Positions 31,857-42,880 of a DNA stretch of 64,000 nt are shown here, one piece after another. The translations under genes and the position numbers were made by a program. Positions within the stretch are counted from its first letter, which is position 1. The number at the start of each line of letters is the position of its first letter. Source of the DNA: Semisulcospira habei (lineage: Eukaryota; Mollusca; Gastropoda; Semisulcospiridae); assembly GCA_036245525.1 (NCBI GenBank), contig BTPG01000005.1:116098506-116162505 (forward strand). The letters run 5' to 3'. The notes under the pieces are model-generated. The model worked only from the letters and a program-made list of their open reading frames with translations, searched no databases and was not told the DNA's origin.

Positions 31857-33147
31857 TGTGATGAAGCTCTATGCTCGTGCATAGTGCTCATACATTAGGG
31901 TTAGTACGGTACGGTTTTTGTTAACGGTTTGTTTGTGCCGATAGTCCGGGTGGCATGAGGCTCCACGTGAAATCTGTAAGACATGGTTAGCACGGAGTTT
32001 TAGTGAGTACTGTTATAGTGAGTTCTAGGCAAAAGTTCAGTTGGGCAGAGCAGTAGATCGGTAGTACGGGCTGTCTTGTTGTATGAAACGGATGTGTTTG
32101 AGATACCTAGCCCATATTCCAAGACTCTGAAGCCTAGAATTCAGGTATGTTTCTATATATGTAGTATTGATAGTTGCTTAGTTAAAGACAGTATGCGTTG
32201 CTAAGAGTAATTTGCTTGTATAGTGTTGACCGGTTTGGTTTAGTTATATGTTGGTTTAGAATTAAGTGAAGTAACCGGTGTTTTTGTATACAGTTGTTTA
32301 CCGTGATAGATAACTAAAGGCATGTGAGGTGTGTATGTCTAAGCCGCTATGAAGATAGTACGTGGTTGGTTAAGCATAGTCTTTTCCAGTGTATAGAGTA
32401 GTGTATAGCAAGAGTGTTAGGCTATAATCTGTTTCAAGATAGTGACAGATATGGGGGTGTTACGGAAGTAGACAGTTTATGAAGCACGTGTGTGTGTGTG
32501 TGAATGAACGTGTGAGTTATTTGTATCAGCCAGGTTACGTGACGTTTCTCATTGATCCAATATGTTGTGTGTTTAGCAAGTGTTACGTTGGGACTTTTGT
32601 TGTCGTATTCAGAGTGCTTGTAAAGAGGGAGCGACGGACGCCGAGACGTCGAGTCACCAGACCTAACGTGAGGTCATCACCCCTCCAGCTCGTCACTCAG
32701 GGAGTGAAGTGACCGGGACCAAGACACCCGAGTCAAAGCGAGAACTGCGCTACAGTACGAGTAGAGGACGTCCGGGCCAAAGAGACAGGACGGCAGGAAG
32801 AAGCGTACAACGAAGGACTTTCACGCCTAGACGTGAGAAGGACCAACATAACCAGACAATAACATCAAACAGGTTGGAGACAGTGTGAGACTAAAGCCTA
32901 GCCTGGCCGAGATAGTGTGTGATGTGTATGTGATGTGGATGCTGGGTGTGGGGAAAGGAGTGATGTATATAGCTTGATAGTTGTGAGCGTTTTTTCGTAT
33001 ATTTATCTTGTATAAAAGTCACTTTAGAAAGGGAGCCCGTGTGTTTGTTTTACCGCATGAATGCGCCCGTCTGAGTCAGTGGCGGTGTATGCGTCTGTTG
33101 CGTGAGAGTCTGTGCGTACGACTGGGGGCAAGTCTGCGTGCGTTACA
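31857..33147 (+). repeat. LTR 2 (shared by both internal regions)
   Basis: TG...CA ends, 1291 bp. It serves as the 3' LTR of internal region 1 and the 5' LTR of internal region 2. A TATAAA-like TGTATAAAAG (33009) lies about 140 bp before its end and could be its promoter. Confidence 0.88.
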
Positions 33148-33310
33148 GTGGTGACCCTGTTTTAGCGGTATTTTAGAGTAGTGCGGGCGATAGTTGGGTA
33201 GTGGACTTAAAGTTTCTGTATTGCTAGGTGCGTGTTAGGTTGTTGATATTTTTGCCATTTATTTGAATTTTTACGTTTTCAAGTTTTGGGAAGTTGTTGT
33301 TGTGACAAAT

Positions 33311-35385
33311 ATGGAGGTAGACCCGGTAGAGGGGTACATTAAGCAAGGTGAAAGGTTAGGACTTAAGGATGAGAAACTTTTTGACTATGTGGAGAAATGT
33401 AAAGATAGGGAGGATAGGGCGAGAGAAAGAGAAGTTCAGAAAGCATTAAAGGAGAAAGAGTTAGAAGCTCAGAGAGAGAGAGAAGAGCAAGAAAGAGTCT
33501 TAAAGGAGAAAGAGTTAGATGCTCAGAGAGAAAGAGAAGAGAGAGTGCTTAAGAAAGAGGAACTGGAAGTTCAGAAAGCATTAAAGGAGAAAGAGTTAGA
33601 AGCTCAGAGAGAGCGAGAAGAGAAAGAAAGAGTCTTAAAGGAGAAAGAGTTAGAAGTACAGAGAGAGAGAGAAGAGAAAGAAAGAGTCTTAAAGGAGAAA
33701 GAGAAGTACAGAGAGAAGAGAGAGCGTTTCAGAGAGAGAAGGACGAGAAGTCTCTAGCGTTTCAGAGAGAGAAGGACGAGAGGGAACATGCGTTAAGAGA
33801 GAAGGAACTAGACTATCAGAGAGAAGAAAAGGAGAGGGATAGAGAGGTGCAACTACAGTTAGCTCGGGATGCGGGGTCTAGAGCAGATAGTGATTCAGTA
33901 GGCCGGGGCATACAGAATTTTCCTAGACTGCCGATGTTTAAAGAGTCCGTGGACTCTATTGACGCTTTTTTGTGTCGTTTCGAGTCTCATGCGCAGGTGT
34001 TGAGTTGGCCTCCTGCCAACTGGCCTGTTTTGCTTTCGTCTGTGCTTGAGGGTCAGGCCTTGAGTCTTTACCATAGCTTAAACATTTCGGGGAACATAGA
34101 TTACGAGACTTTGAAGGAGTGTCTCTTACAGCAGTTTCAGTGTAATGCGGAGGGTTTTAGAGAACGCTTGAGAGCTTGTCGGCCAGAGACAGGAGAATCG
34201 TTTGTGTCTTTTGGCAAACGGTTGTTCCATTTGCTCGTACGTTGGGTCGAATTGTCAAAGATTGACCACACGTACGAAGCATTGTTCGATCTCATGTTGG
34301 CTGAACAGTTCTTTGGTAGCGTTTCCAAGGATCTAGCGGTATTCTTGAGGGAGCGTAACCTCAAGACTACGGATGAGTTAGTACAAAATGCAGAGGCTTT
34401 TCGGATGGCGCATCCTATGAAAAACCTCGCGTGTAGGACTGAGACACCGCCAGTCGGGTTGGTCGCTGCTAACACGACTGGGGGATATCGGGGCGTCAAT
34501 AGCTTACGTGGAGCCCATCTGGTTAACGGTAAAGGTACTTTGCGTTTTCGACGCGGTGATAGAGGCAACGGCAGTGGCGTTCGCGATCCTTACGCACGAG
34601 CAGAGAAATCTGGGCGTGGGTACGGTCGTGGTCGTATGGCTAATTCGGACACTCGGTGTTTTGTGTGTCACGAGTACGGTCATTTCGCTCGTAGCTGTCC
34701 TAGCGGTCGTTCGGACGCTCAGCATTTCGCGTATCAGGGGAATGGCCATCTGGCTCATCAATGTCCTAACAGTACTGGTATGGTAGCGGAGACGGAGCGG
34801 CCCATTCACGTGGCCAGTTTTGCAGTCCCAGTCGGGGAGGTACCACAGCTGGGCGCAGGGTGTTCAGCTGACGGTGGTGGTTGCCTATCGCTGGTGGACG
34901 GGGTTGTAAACGGATGTCTTGCTTCTGTTCTCCGTGACTCAGGTACAACGACCGCGGGGGTCAGACGTAGCCTAGTTAGGGAGGATCAGTACACGGGGGA
35001 GACCCAGAGGGTAATTTCGTTCGGAGGAAAGGTAGAAGTTTTTCCTTTGGCGAAGATAGAAGTTGACACGGAGTTTTTCACAGGTGATCTAATTTCTTGT
35101 GTTATCGACGAGCCGGTAGTGGATTTAGTTCTGGGTAACATGAAGGGTGTGCAGCCAGTCATCGCTAAAGTTGGAGTGATGAAGCGAGCTCACGATCCTC
35201 ACGGTGTAGTCGCATCAGTCGCAACGAGAGCTCAGAGCAAGCGTGCTCGTGAGCAGAGAGATCGTGTTATTTCCGTCCAGAATCAGGGGATCGGTCAGCG
35301 GGTGTGGCCCAATAGTCGGGTTGGTCTGAGACGGCATAGCTCTGTTGCGGACAGAAATGCCGCTCAGCACCCAATATATAGGTAG
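33311..35385 (+). pseudogene. Gag-protease copy 2 (one frameshift, otherwise open)
   Basis: The N-terminal coiled coil (33311-33757) ends at the same frameshift as copy 1; the difference looks like a 4-bp deletion in a repeat. From about 33706 the other frame stays open to 35385, covering the Gag core, an RG-rich stretch (GRGYGRGRMAN), the zinc knuckle CFVCHEYGHFARSC, a second knuckle-like stretch lacking its first Cys pair (HFAYQGNGHLAHQC), and a retropepsin with DSG as the active-site triad (near 34935) and DLVLGNM. It ends with TRAQSKRAREQRD, which in full Gypsy elements lies just before the reverse transcriptase. The RT, RNase H and integrase are absent. Confidence 0.82.
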
Positions 35386-35655
35386 GTCAGAGATTGGAGT
35401 CTCGCGATTGTATGGATTGTGTGTGGGCAGTCGTTGGATCGTTTTCATTTCTGGAGGTTTTTAGTGCGTAAGTTCTGTTTTAGCTTTCGCTGTGCGATCT
35501 GAGGGTGTGCGTTGAGGCGTAAGGCTGTAATATTTTTGCTTTCTTGTATTCTAGATAGTAAAAGTTAGTCCTTTCCTGTTTTAGGATAGTGTAGTACGTC
35601 GAGTAGTCTTAAAAAGAAACTCGGTCGTTTCCTTTTTTCCTGAGGAAGGGGGAAT

Positions 35656-36948
35656 TGTGATGAATCTCTATGCTCGTGCATAGTGCTCATACATTAGGGT
35701 TAGTACGGTACGGTTTTTGTTAACGGTTTGTTTGTGCCGATAGTCCGGGTGGCATGAGGCTCCACGTGAAATCTGTAAGACATGGTTAGCACGGAGTTTT
35801 AGTGAGTACTGTTATAGTGAGTTCTAGGCAAAAGTTCAGTTGGGCAGAGCAGTAGATCGGTAGTACGGGCTGTCTTGTTGTATGAAACGGATGTGTTTGA
35901 GATACCTAGCCCGTATTCCAAGACTCTGAAGCCTAGAATTCAGGTATGTTTCTATATATGTAGTATTGATAGTTGCTTAGTTAAAGACAGTATGCGTTGC
36001 TAAGAGTAATTTGCTTGTATAGTGTTGACCGGTTTGGTTTAGTTATATGTTGGTTTAGAATTAAGTGAAGTAACCGGTGTTTTTGTATACAGTTGTTTAC
36101 CGTGATAGATAACTAAAGGAATGTGAGGTGTGTATGTCTAAGCCGCTATGAAGATAGTACGTGGTTGGTTAAGCATAGTCTTTTCCAGTGTATAGAGTAG
36201 TGTATAGCAAGAGTGTTAGGCTATAATCTGTTTCAAGATAGTGACAGATATGGGGGTGTTACGGAAGTAGACAGTTTATAAAGCACGTGTGTGTGTGTGT
36301 GAATGAACGTGTGAGTTATTTGTATCAGCCAGGTTACGTGACGTTTCTCATTGATCCAATATGTTGTGTGTTTAGCAAGTGTTACGTTGGGACTTTTGTT
36401 GTCGTATTCAGAGTGCTTGTAAAGAGGGAGCGACGGACGCCGAGACGTCGAGTCACCAGACCTAACGTGAGGTCATCACCCCTCCAGCTCGTCACTCAGG
36501 GAGTGAAGTGACCGGGACCAAGACACCCGAGTCAAAGCGAGAACTGCGCTACAGTACGAGTACGAGGACGTCCGGGCCAAAGAGACAGGACGGCAGGAAG
36601 AAGCGTACAACGAAGGACTTTCACGCCTAGACGTGAGAAGGACCAACATAACCAGGCAATAACATCAAACAGGTTGGAGACAGTGTGAGACTAAAGCCTA
36701 GCCTGGCCGAGATAGTGTGTGATGTGTATGTGATGTGGATGCTGGGTGTGGGGAAAGGAGTGAAGTATATAGCTTGATAGTTGTGAGCGTTTTTTGCATA
36801 TATTTATCTTGTATAAAAGTCACTTTAGAAAGGGAGCCCGTGTGTTTGTTTTACCGCATGAATGCGCCCGTCTGAGTCAGTGGCGGTGTATGCGTCTGTT
36901 GCGTGAGAGTCTGTGTGTACGACTGGGGGCAAGTCTGCGTGCGTTACA
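35656..36948 (+). repeat. LTR 3 (3' LTR of the array)
   Basis: 1293 bp with TG...CA ends. By eye about ten differences from LTR 2. Followed by the target duplication ACTAT and then satellite sequence. Confidence 0.88.
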
Positions 36949-37560
36949 ACTATTCACAACTTCAAACCCAAACTTGGTACAAAGATACCTGATGATAATA
37001 CCTTTATATGCACACTAATTTGGTTGATCCCTCAGAAAAGTCAAGGGACACAAGAGCTCAAGAAATAGGTCCAAAATAGCCATATTTTGACAAAAGATGT
37101 TTTTTCTCAAATACTATTCACAACTTCAAACCCAAACTTGCTACCGAGATATCTGATGGTAAGACCTATCTATGCATACTAATTTGGATGACCCCTCGGA
37201 AGGTCAAGGGTCACAAGAGCTCAGGAAATAGGTAAAAAAAACAGCCATATTTTGACAAGAAATGTTTTTTCTCAATTACTATTCACAACTTTAAACCCAA
37301 ACTTGCTGTAGAGATGCCTGATGGTAAGACCTATCTATGCATAATAATTTGGATGACCCTCTCAAAAAGGTCAAGGATCACTAGCGGTCGACAAATGTGT
37401 ATAAAATGCCAATAATTGTACTTATTATCAACATTTTTGCAAACTTTTCAATCAAATTTGGCACAAAGGTAGCTGATGATAAGACCTTCCTATGTATCCT
37501 AATTTAGTTGACGCATCACAAAGGTCATGGGTCACGGGGGTTTCACAGATGTGTGAAAAC
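36949..37560. repeat. 165-bp satellite, right part (about four units)
   Basis: ACTATTCACAACTTCAAACC starts units at 36949 and 37113. A one-base variant starts at 37278, and a more diverged unit starts near 37440. Each unit contains CATATTTTGACAA-type and 'AAGGTCAAGGGTCAC' blocks. The period is about 164-165 bp. Confidence 0.8.
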
Positions 37561-37904
37561 TGATTAAAGTTTGAGAAAACACAGATTTTGTTAGTGCAGA
37601 AGACATCTTTTTACTTATTGTCAGACGTGTGTGGATCGGTCGATACACGTGAGCCATAAGGGCTCTTTGCCTTTCTTGTTTCTTTGAATTTACATGTATT
37701 TTTTCCACATACCTGCCTTATGTTTCAACAATTATTTCTTCCAATTTCTACCAGGATATTATTGATAGTTGTTCTGTCAAGATGGCATCTCTGTGCTCAA
37801 AAAGGCCCATATGTGCTCCATCCCACCCATCAGAAGTCTTTCATTGTTATGTTTATCTTGGTCTGATTTACTGTGAGGATTCCTGAGAGTGTGCAAACAT
37901 TGAG
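37561..37904. other. Interior of the foldback element, no gene seen
   Basis: AT-rich sequence between the satellite and the right arm. No recognisable feature. Confidence 0.5.
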
Positions 37905-37996
37905 TTAACCCATTGCATGTCGGTAGCGATTTTAGTCACAATGATTCCTGTCAGAATCATCACGACTAAAACTGCTACCGACACGCAAAGCGTTAA
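37905..37996. mobile_element. TTAA-flanked palindrome (84 bp)
   Basis: TTAA at 37905-37908 and 37993-37996. The arms GTCGGTAGCGATTTTAGTC and GACTAAAACTGCTACCGAC pair, with a central GATTCCTGTCAGAATC. It sits at the inner end of the right foldback arm. The inner end of the left arm also has a TTAA followed by a related CCCCTTCGTTGCC end. Confidence 0.72.
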
Positions 37997-39217
37997 AGTT
38001 ATTTTCCCCAGGATCAAACATCTCAACACAGTCAGAAAACTGTCTGCAACAGATACTGTTGACAGTATGTGTATGGGTCCTTTGTGTACGGTCTTAGAGC
38101 TTTATGGCGTAAGTACAATGCCAAATGTCGAAATTTATTGTTTGGAGGGTGTATAATGTTTTTGTACCCGAGTCGCGGATTTATCGTCTGCATCGGCCTT
38201 GTTTTGAATTAATATGCATATTTATGAGCCTACGTCACAAGGCAGAACCCGGTCGACTATCAGTTTATCGCAATACTGCAGGTCACGAGGTCATGGGTGT
38301 CACGGTGGTGTACACACGTGTCAGTGTACATGTGTAACGTAATTTTTCACATGAAAAGTAGAATAAACCTTTCATACTCACTATGCTGTCAAAATCACAA
38401 TGCGGGTTCCGCTTAACCTGCTAGTATTTACTAGTAATGATCGTGCCGAGGGCGTGGCTTATTTCAGTGACTCGCAACTGAAACCGACGAGCCTGTGTCC
38501 ACGGTGCCTAGTTTGACCTTTGATCCTCAGTCTACCCCTTGGAAACACGCAAAGTGTTCCATCATTGAAACAGAACATTGGTATTGGTATTTATACCCAC
38601 TTTCTGCACGTAACTATATGATAAAACAGGTTTAAAATCTTGCAAAATCAGTAAGAGATAAATTTTACTGTAGATCATGAATTCTGAAAATCACTAGCGC
38701 CCGCGGAACTATAGGAAGATTGACAAAGACTGTAGATTACTCACGGATTCAGCAGGAAAGGGACAAATTCTAGATGGGCGGTCAAGCCAAGCTCTTGCTT
38801 TACGTGTTGCCACATGTCCATATTCCCTTGTCTGATGTCAGTTCTACTTGGGGGTATCTTGTCTCTCTTCCTCTTTCTTCTCTTCAATTCCGAGCCTGCC
38901 ATTGTTGGCGCGATTCGATGATACTTTCTTGTTTTCTTCACTGGTTCATCTGCCATCTTGTCTCTGATTGGTTCTAATTATGCAGATGACCTAAGGTCAT
39001 ATAGAATAGTTATGACCTCAGCTACCATCACCTATCAGAAGCAATCTTTTCACGGCGTTGAGTCACAAGATTCCAGTGGGCCTCTTTCGCTTTTAACGGA
39101 TGAAAGAAAGCATTTGGTGGGACAATATGGTGGTCACTGTTTAAGTGGGTATGTATACTGAATGCCAGTAAAAGCTTTTTGCGAACTGAAGCCTAAAAAA
39201 TGGTCAGGCGTGCCCCT
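37997..39217. repeat. Right inverted arm of the foldback element
   Basis: Reverse complement of the left arm with scattered changes. Blocks such as CCAGGATCAAACATCTCAAC, ATTATGCAGATGACCTAAGG and the terminal CAGTAAAAGCTTTTTGCGAA all have partners. It ends 40 bp before the exon at 39258. Confidence 0.75.
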
Positions 39218-39257
39218 TTAAAATTTTTCTAAACGTTTATTTTCACTTACGTTGCAG

Positions 39258-39304
39258 TTGTGACAGATGGAGAAATCAGTCCACCCCTGGATGCCACACA
39301 AGAG
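39258..39304 (+). CDS. MDC1-like gene, exon d (47 nt)
   Basis: CACTTACGTTGCAG precedes it and GTATGA follows. Two bases complete the codon left open by the exon at 21217-22462, giving VVTDGEISPPLDATQE, and the exon ends on a whole codon. DATQE adds another TQ motif. Although short, its phases fit on both sides and the motif matches the neighbouring exons. Confidence 0.58.
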
Positions 39305-39769
39305 GTATGACTTTGAACTTGTCTGAGGTGATGAATGAAGTAAATAATTATGTGACTACATCTGTGCATGTGTATTAACATGTGAATAAGAAATTGATGG
39401 ATAATAGAGTATGTAGACCTCCGGACTTCTGACTAATCATTATCCCTTCCACAGAGAGCATGTTTATGAGCCCTATTCCTGCCATTGGTCACAGGTTATC
39501 TTTCTGGAATCTCTTAATTCAAGGCCACAGAACTTTATCTATCCAAAGAACATTGATACCAAGTGGGATCAGTAAAAGGCATAGATTCTCATGAGCCTCT
39601 GCTTGGTGTCTGTATGGCTGGATGGACCTTAACACTGACAGCTCAAGGGTAGTGCCAGATTAGCTTAGTGCCTAGAGAGGCACCAAGTTAATCTTGCGCT
39701 ATCCTTGAACTGTCATGGTTCTTCTCCTGAAAGTGGAGAGTGATGTCTCATACTGAGCGTGTTTTGCAG
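39305..39769. other. Intron with fragment of the 'CCCCTGCAG' hairpin family
   Basis: 'GGCATAGATTCTCATGAGCC' at 39577 is one arm of the hairpin family. A small palindrome occurs at 39640-39720: GACAGCTCAAGG pairs with CCTTGAACTGTC, and AGTGCCAGATTAGCTTAGTG lies inside. Confidence 0.5.
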
Positions 39770-39916
39770 ATAGTGCCAGAGAGTCAGGATGTTGATGAAC
39801 CCAGCACCACTATTATTAAACTACCAGAGAAGTCTCCGCTCCGACCGGCTCTAGTTGACCAGAGTAGCCGTAAACGATCCCCGTCTCCCAGTCCGAAAAA
39901 AGTTGTCTTTGCTGAT
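39770..39916 (+). CDS. MDC1-like gene, exon e (147 nt)
   Basis: Acceptor GTTTTGCAG, donor GAT|GTAAGT, whole codons at both ends. The product reads IVPESQDVDEPSTTIIKLPE, then KSPLRPALVDQSSRKRSPSP and SPKKVVFAD. It has one SQ motif and a proline-directed SPSPSPKK patch that could be a CDK site. Low-complexity and basic, it leads into the large final exon seen here. Confidence 0.62.
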
Positions 39917-40306
39917 GTAAGTCAGTCATGTTCATTGTAATTTTGTGTGTCTGCCATCATGTTTAAAAATAAAATCCCGTGGGTGCCAGCTAGTGCAGAA
40001 TGTGAGTAGTGAAATCCTGGATATGTTTGTGTGATGGCAAGATTTGGTTTTTGAAAAGTTTTACACAAGTTTGTAAGAAGAATTCAATCAACTGCAGTTC
40101 CACACATGCATCTCCACACATAAGTTCTGTTGTTTGGAACAGCTGAGTCCATGCCGCTTTCTTTTTTTTTGTGAAGAAAGCAGATGCAAAGCTGTACAGT
40201 AAATGAAAGTTTAATATGAAAGTCGAAACATATTGCTACTTTAAATATTGCTGAGGAGATGTAATTTCGCAGGCATAGATTTAAATTTGGTTCTTTGTTT
40301 TCTCAG

Positions 40307-42733
40307 ACCATCAAAGATGCAGATTCAGAAAGAGAGCTGGTATGGGAAACAGAGCACTCCACTGTTAAACTTAAAGGAACTCTAAAGACACCAGCAGCAG
40401 AAAAGCTTGGCACAAAGAGAGGGAGGGGGAGGAAGAGTGTCACAATGACAGAAGAGTCAGGCGCAGTACAGCATCAAGACAAAGAGAAAACAGAAACATC
40501 ACCTCCTGCAAAAAGAGGACGTGGTAGGGGAAGGGGGCAAAAGGACACTGGTGAAGTTGAAGACAAGACAGCTGTTGGTGGTGAGGAAGATACAAGTGAT
40601 GGCATAACTGTTCTTACGGAAAGCGCAGAGAATGGTGATAAACATAAAGTTGATATTGCAGGAGATAGTAGTAGTAGCACAGTGACTGAGGAGCCACGAA
40701 GAAGTGGCCGAGCAAGAAAGGCAAGAAGAGAGTACTCCCCAACACCAGAAACTGATGAGAAAAGTGGAGATACCAGCCTGAATTCATCCAGTGTAGAAAG
40801 CAAGAAGAAAAATTTAAGCAAGAAGAAAGGTGGGCAACCAGATGACATTGAAACTGAAATGACTACGGTCAACCCAAATAGAAATGTTGATGCTGGAACT
40901 GCAGTTCCAGACACAGGCCGTGAAGAAGCAGTTGCTGAGCCTTCAGAGGGTAACACTGTTTTAGCAGCACCAGAGAAAAAGCAGAAACCAGTGAGTAAAG
41001 GTGCTAGATCACGAGGGCGGTCAACAGCAGGGAAAAGCGTGGGTGATATAACAAGGTCAGGTGAAGAGACTTTCATGACAAGAGCTTTTGAGGAAGCAGA
41101 TGTTGGTGGAAGCAAGGACATGTCAGTGAAAGTAGGCAATTTTGTAGCAGCAGCAGAGGACAAGGCCTCAGCAGTAGAGGCAGTGGAAGATGGAACAGCT
41201 GTTGCAGATATGGACAGCTCAATAGCTGGGGCAGGAAATGAGGTAGCAACAGAAATGGAGGATAATGTCTCGAACAGAAAAAGTAATAAAGATATTGAAA
41301 TAGCACCAACAGAGAGTTTACCAGCTAGACGTTTAATAGCATCCAGGAAAACTAAAAGAGGGAGTCGATCACAAATAACAAATGCAGAAGAAAAGGAGGT
41401 GGCAGGTAAAGCAGATGATGGAAATGAAGCAGCAGGGATTGGTGGTGAAGAGAAAACACAGACAGCTGCAGATCAGTCAGCACACACAAGTTCCAGGACA
41501 GCTAGGACTGGTAAGAAAGTGACTGTATCTGAAGTATTAATAGCAGCGAGCAAGACAGAAAATGCAGTTTCATCTAGAAGGAAAAGGAACTCTACCACCG
41601 TAACAGAAACAAAACAGTCAGCCAGACAACTGAGAAACCCACAAGACAGTACAGAAGATAAACGGGCACCAGTGGATACTGATGGTGATTTTAAAGTACC
41701 AGAGCCTGGTAATGGTGTAATAGATGAACCGTTGCACACCAGCAGCAGAGCTAGCAGATCCAGGAGAAGAGGTCAGAGTGAGAGTGAGAAAACACAAAGA
41801 AAAACAACAGCTGCTAGAACTAGCTCTCTGGAAAACGAAGAGACAGCAGTAGATGAGAGTGAAGCTTCAGGTACAGATAAGAGGAGAAGCTCACTTTCAA
41901 GCAAGTCAGCTGTTGACAAAAAAAAATTGACAGGTGTGAATAAAAACAAAGAATCAAATGCAGATGATGAGGACAAAGCAGCTACAGATGAGTGTGAAGC
42001 ATCAAGTGTAGAGAAGACAGAGCTGTTAGCCACTGAGAACAAAAGACAGTCAAATAGAAATAAAGTAACAACATCAGCTGCTAGTAGAAAGAGAAAGTCA
42101 TCTGACAGTAAGGATGAGACATCCACCATAGAAGAAAAGGAAGCATCAACTACAGAGGGCAATGATGCATTGGGTGTTGATGATAGTGAGGCCTCTGCCA
42201 TCAATGAGCTTGAAATATCAACTGCAGGAAGGAGAAGAGGGAGAATGGCTGGCAAGAATGCAACTTCAAAAATTGAGACTAAAGCTTTAAAAAAAGATGA
42301 TGATGATGCAACAGCTATGAGTAAGAAAAGAGGGTCAACTACAATCACAGGCAAGATATCTGCAGCGGACTATGATTCAGAAACAGCTGTGGGTAAGGGT
42401 ATAAAAACTACTACACCAAGACACTCACTCAGAAACTCTGTTGCTCCTGATGTTGAAGAGTCTACAGCGGGACAGTCCAATGATAATGCTGAAAATGATG
42501 TTGAAAGCAAAACAAGGAAACATTCACATAAAAGAAAGACAGAAGACAAGAGTGTTGACAGCAAGCCCAATAAGAGAGCATCTAGAAACACTAAAAGTGC
42601 AGAGGAGGAAAACGATGCCAGTAACAGTTATGGGACATCAGAGAGCAGCGAGAACCCTGCAGAGAAGAAAGAAGAACAAAAGCTCATGACTGGTCGAGGA
42701 AAAGGGCGGAGTAAGAGGCAGGCAGAGGAAAAG
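40307..42733 (+). CDS. MDC1-like gene, exon f (2427 nt, AT-hook-like and Ser/Thr-rich)
   Basis: Acceptor TTTTCTCAG, donor AAG|GTTTGT, whole codons at both ends, 809 residues with no stop. Basic patches GTKRGRGRKSV, AKRGRGRGRGQKD and EPRRSGRARKARREYSPTPE resemble AT-hooks or chromatin-binding motifs. The rest alternates acidic stretches and Ser/Thr/Lys/Arg-rich stretches, with loose repeats of a 'HTSSRTARTGKK' or 'HTSSRASRSRRRG' type. Vertebrate MDC1 has a comparable Pro/Ser/Thr-rich repeat region before its C-terminal BRCT pair. No BRCT sequence follows in the window, so the gene continues downstream or is not MDC1. Confidence 0.65.
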
Positions 42734-42749
42734 GTTTGTAATTTCCCTT

Positions 42750-42850
42750 ATTCACCTTGGCTGTTCGTAGCGTTTTTGTCATGGTGATTCCTGTAGGGAC
42801 TAGGAGTCACCATGAAAAAAAAAAATGCTACTCAACATCCAAAGGGTTAA
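42750..42850. mobile_element. Palindromic element 17 bp after the donor of exon f
   Basis: 'TTGGCTGTTCGTAGC' and 'GTGATTCCTGTAGG' on the left face 'AGTCACCATG', an A-run and 'GCTACTCAACATCCAAAGGG' then TTAA on the right. The left TTAA is degenerate. Same family as 5365, 21115 and 37909. Confidence 0.62.
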
Positions 42851-42880
42851 GATGCGACAGTGATGAATCAGCCATGATTG

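Larger units (their letters stand above)
24872..36948 (+). mobile_element. Tandem Gypsy-type LTR retrotransposon encoding only Gag-protease (LTR-gag-LTR-gag-LTR)
   Basis: Three LTRs of about 1.29 kb (24872-29348 including a 3.2-kb LINE, 31857-33147, 35656-36948) each start TGTGATGAA and end CGTTACA. A 5-bp duplication ACTAT flanks the whole array (24867-24871 and 36949-36953). Each internal region is about 2.5 kb. Both have a TGGTGACCC primer-site-like sequence 2 nt after the LTR, a gag-protease reading frame, and a purine tract GAGGAAGGGGGAAT just before the next LTR. Neither has reverse transcriptase, RNase H or integrase. Such elements (TR-GAGs) must borrow enzymes from a relative. Confidence 0.85.
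22546..39217. mobile_element. Giant TTAA foldback element (16.7 kb) filling one intron
   Basis: TTAA occurs at 22542-22545 and at 39218-39221. The left end starts AGGGGCACTCCTGACC and the right end is its reverse complement with one difference, followed by matching TTCAGTTCGCAAAAAGCTTT and more. The arms (22546 to about 24332, and 37997-39217) are inverted copies of each other over more than 1.2 kb apart from a SINE-like insert in the left arm. The interior is a 165-bp satellite into which LTR elements inserted. No transposase is visible. TTAA duplication suggests mobilisation by a piggyBac-type enzyme. Confidence 0.72.

Noticed and set aside
36949..37560. CRISPR-like array
   Set aside because: Units are continuous 165-bp satellite repeats without unique spacers, in eukaryotic DNA.
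40474..42591. Long minus-strand open frames rich in Leu and Ser
   Set aside because: Antisense of the low-complexity MDC1-like exon; the plus strand has consistent splice sites and phases.
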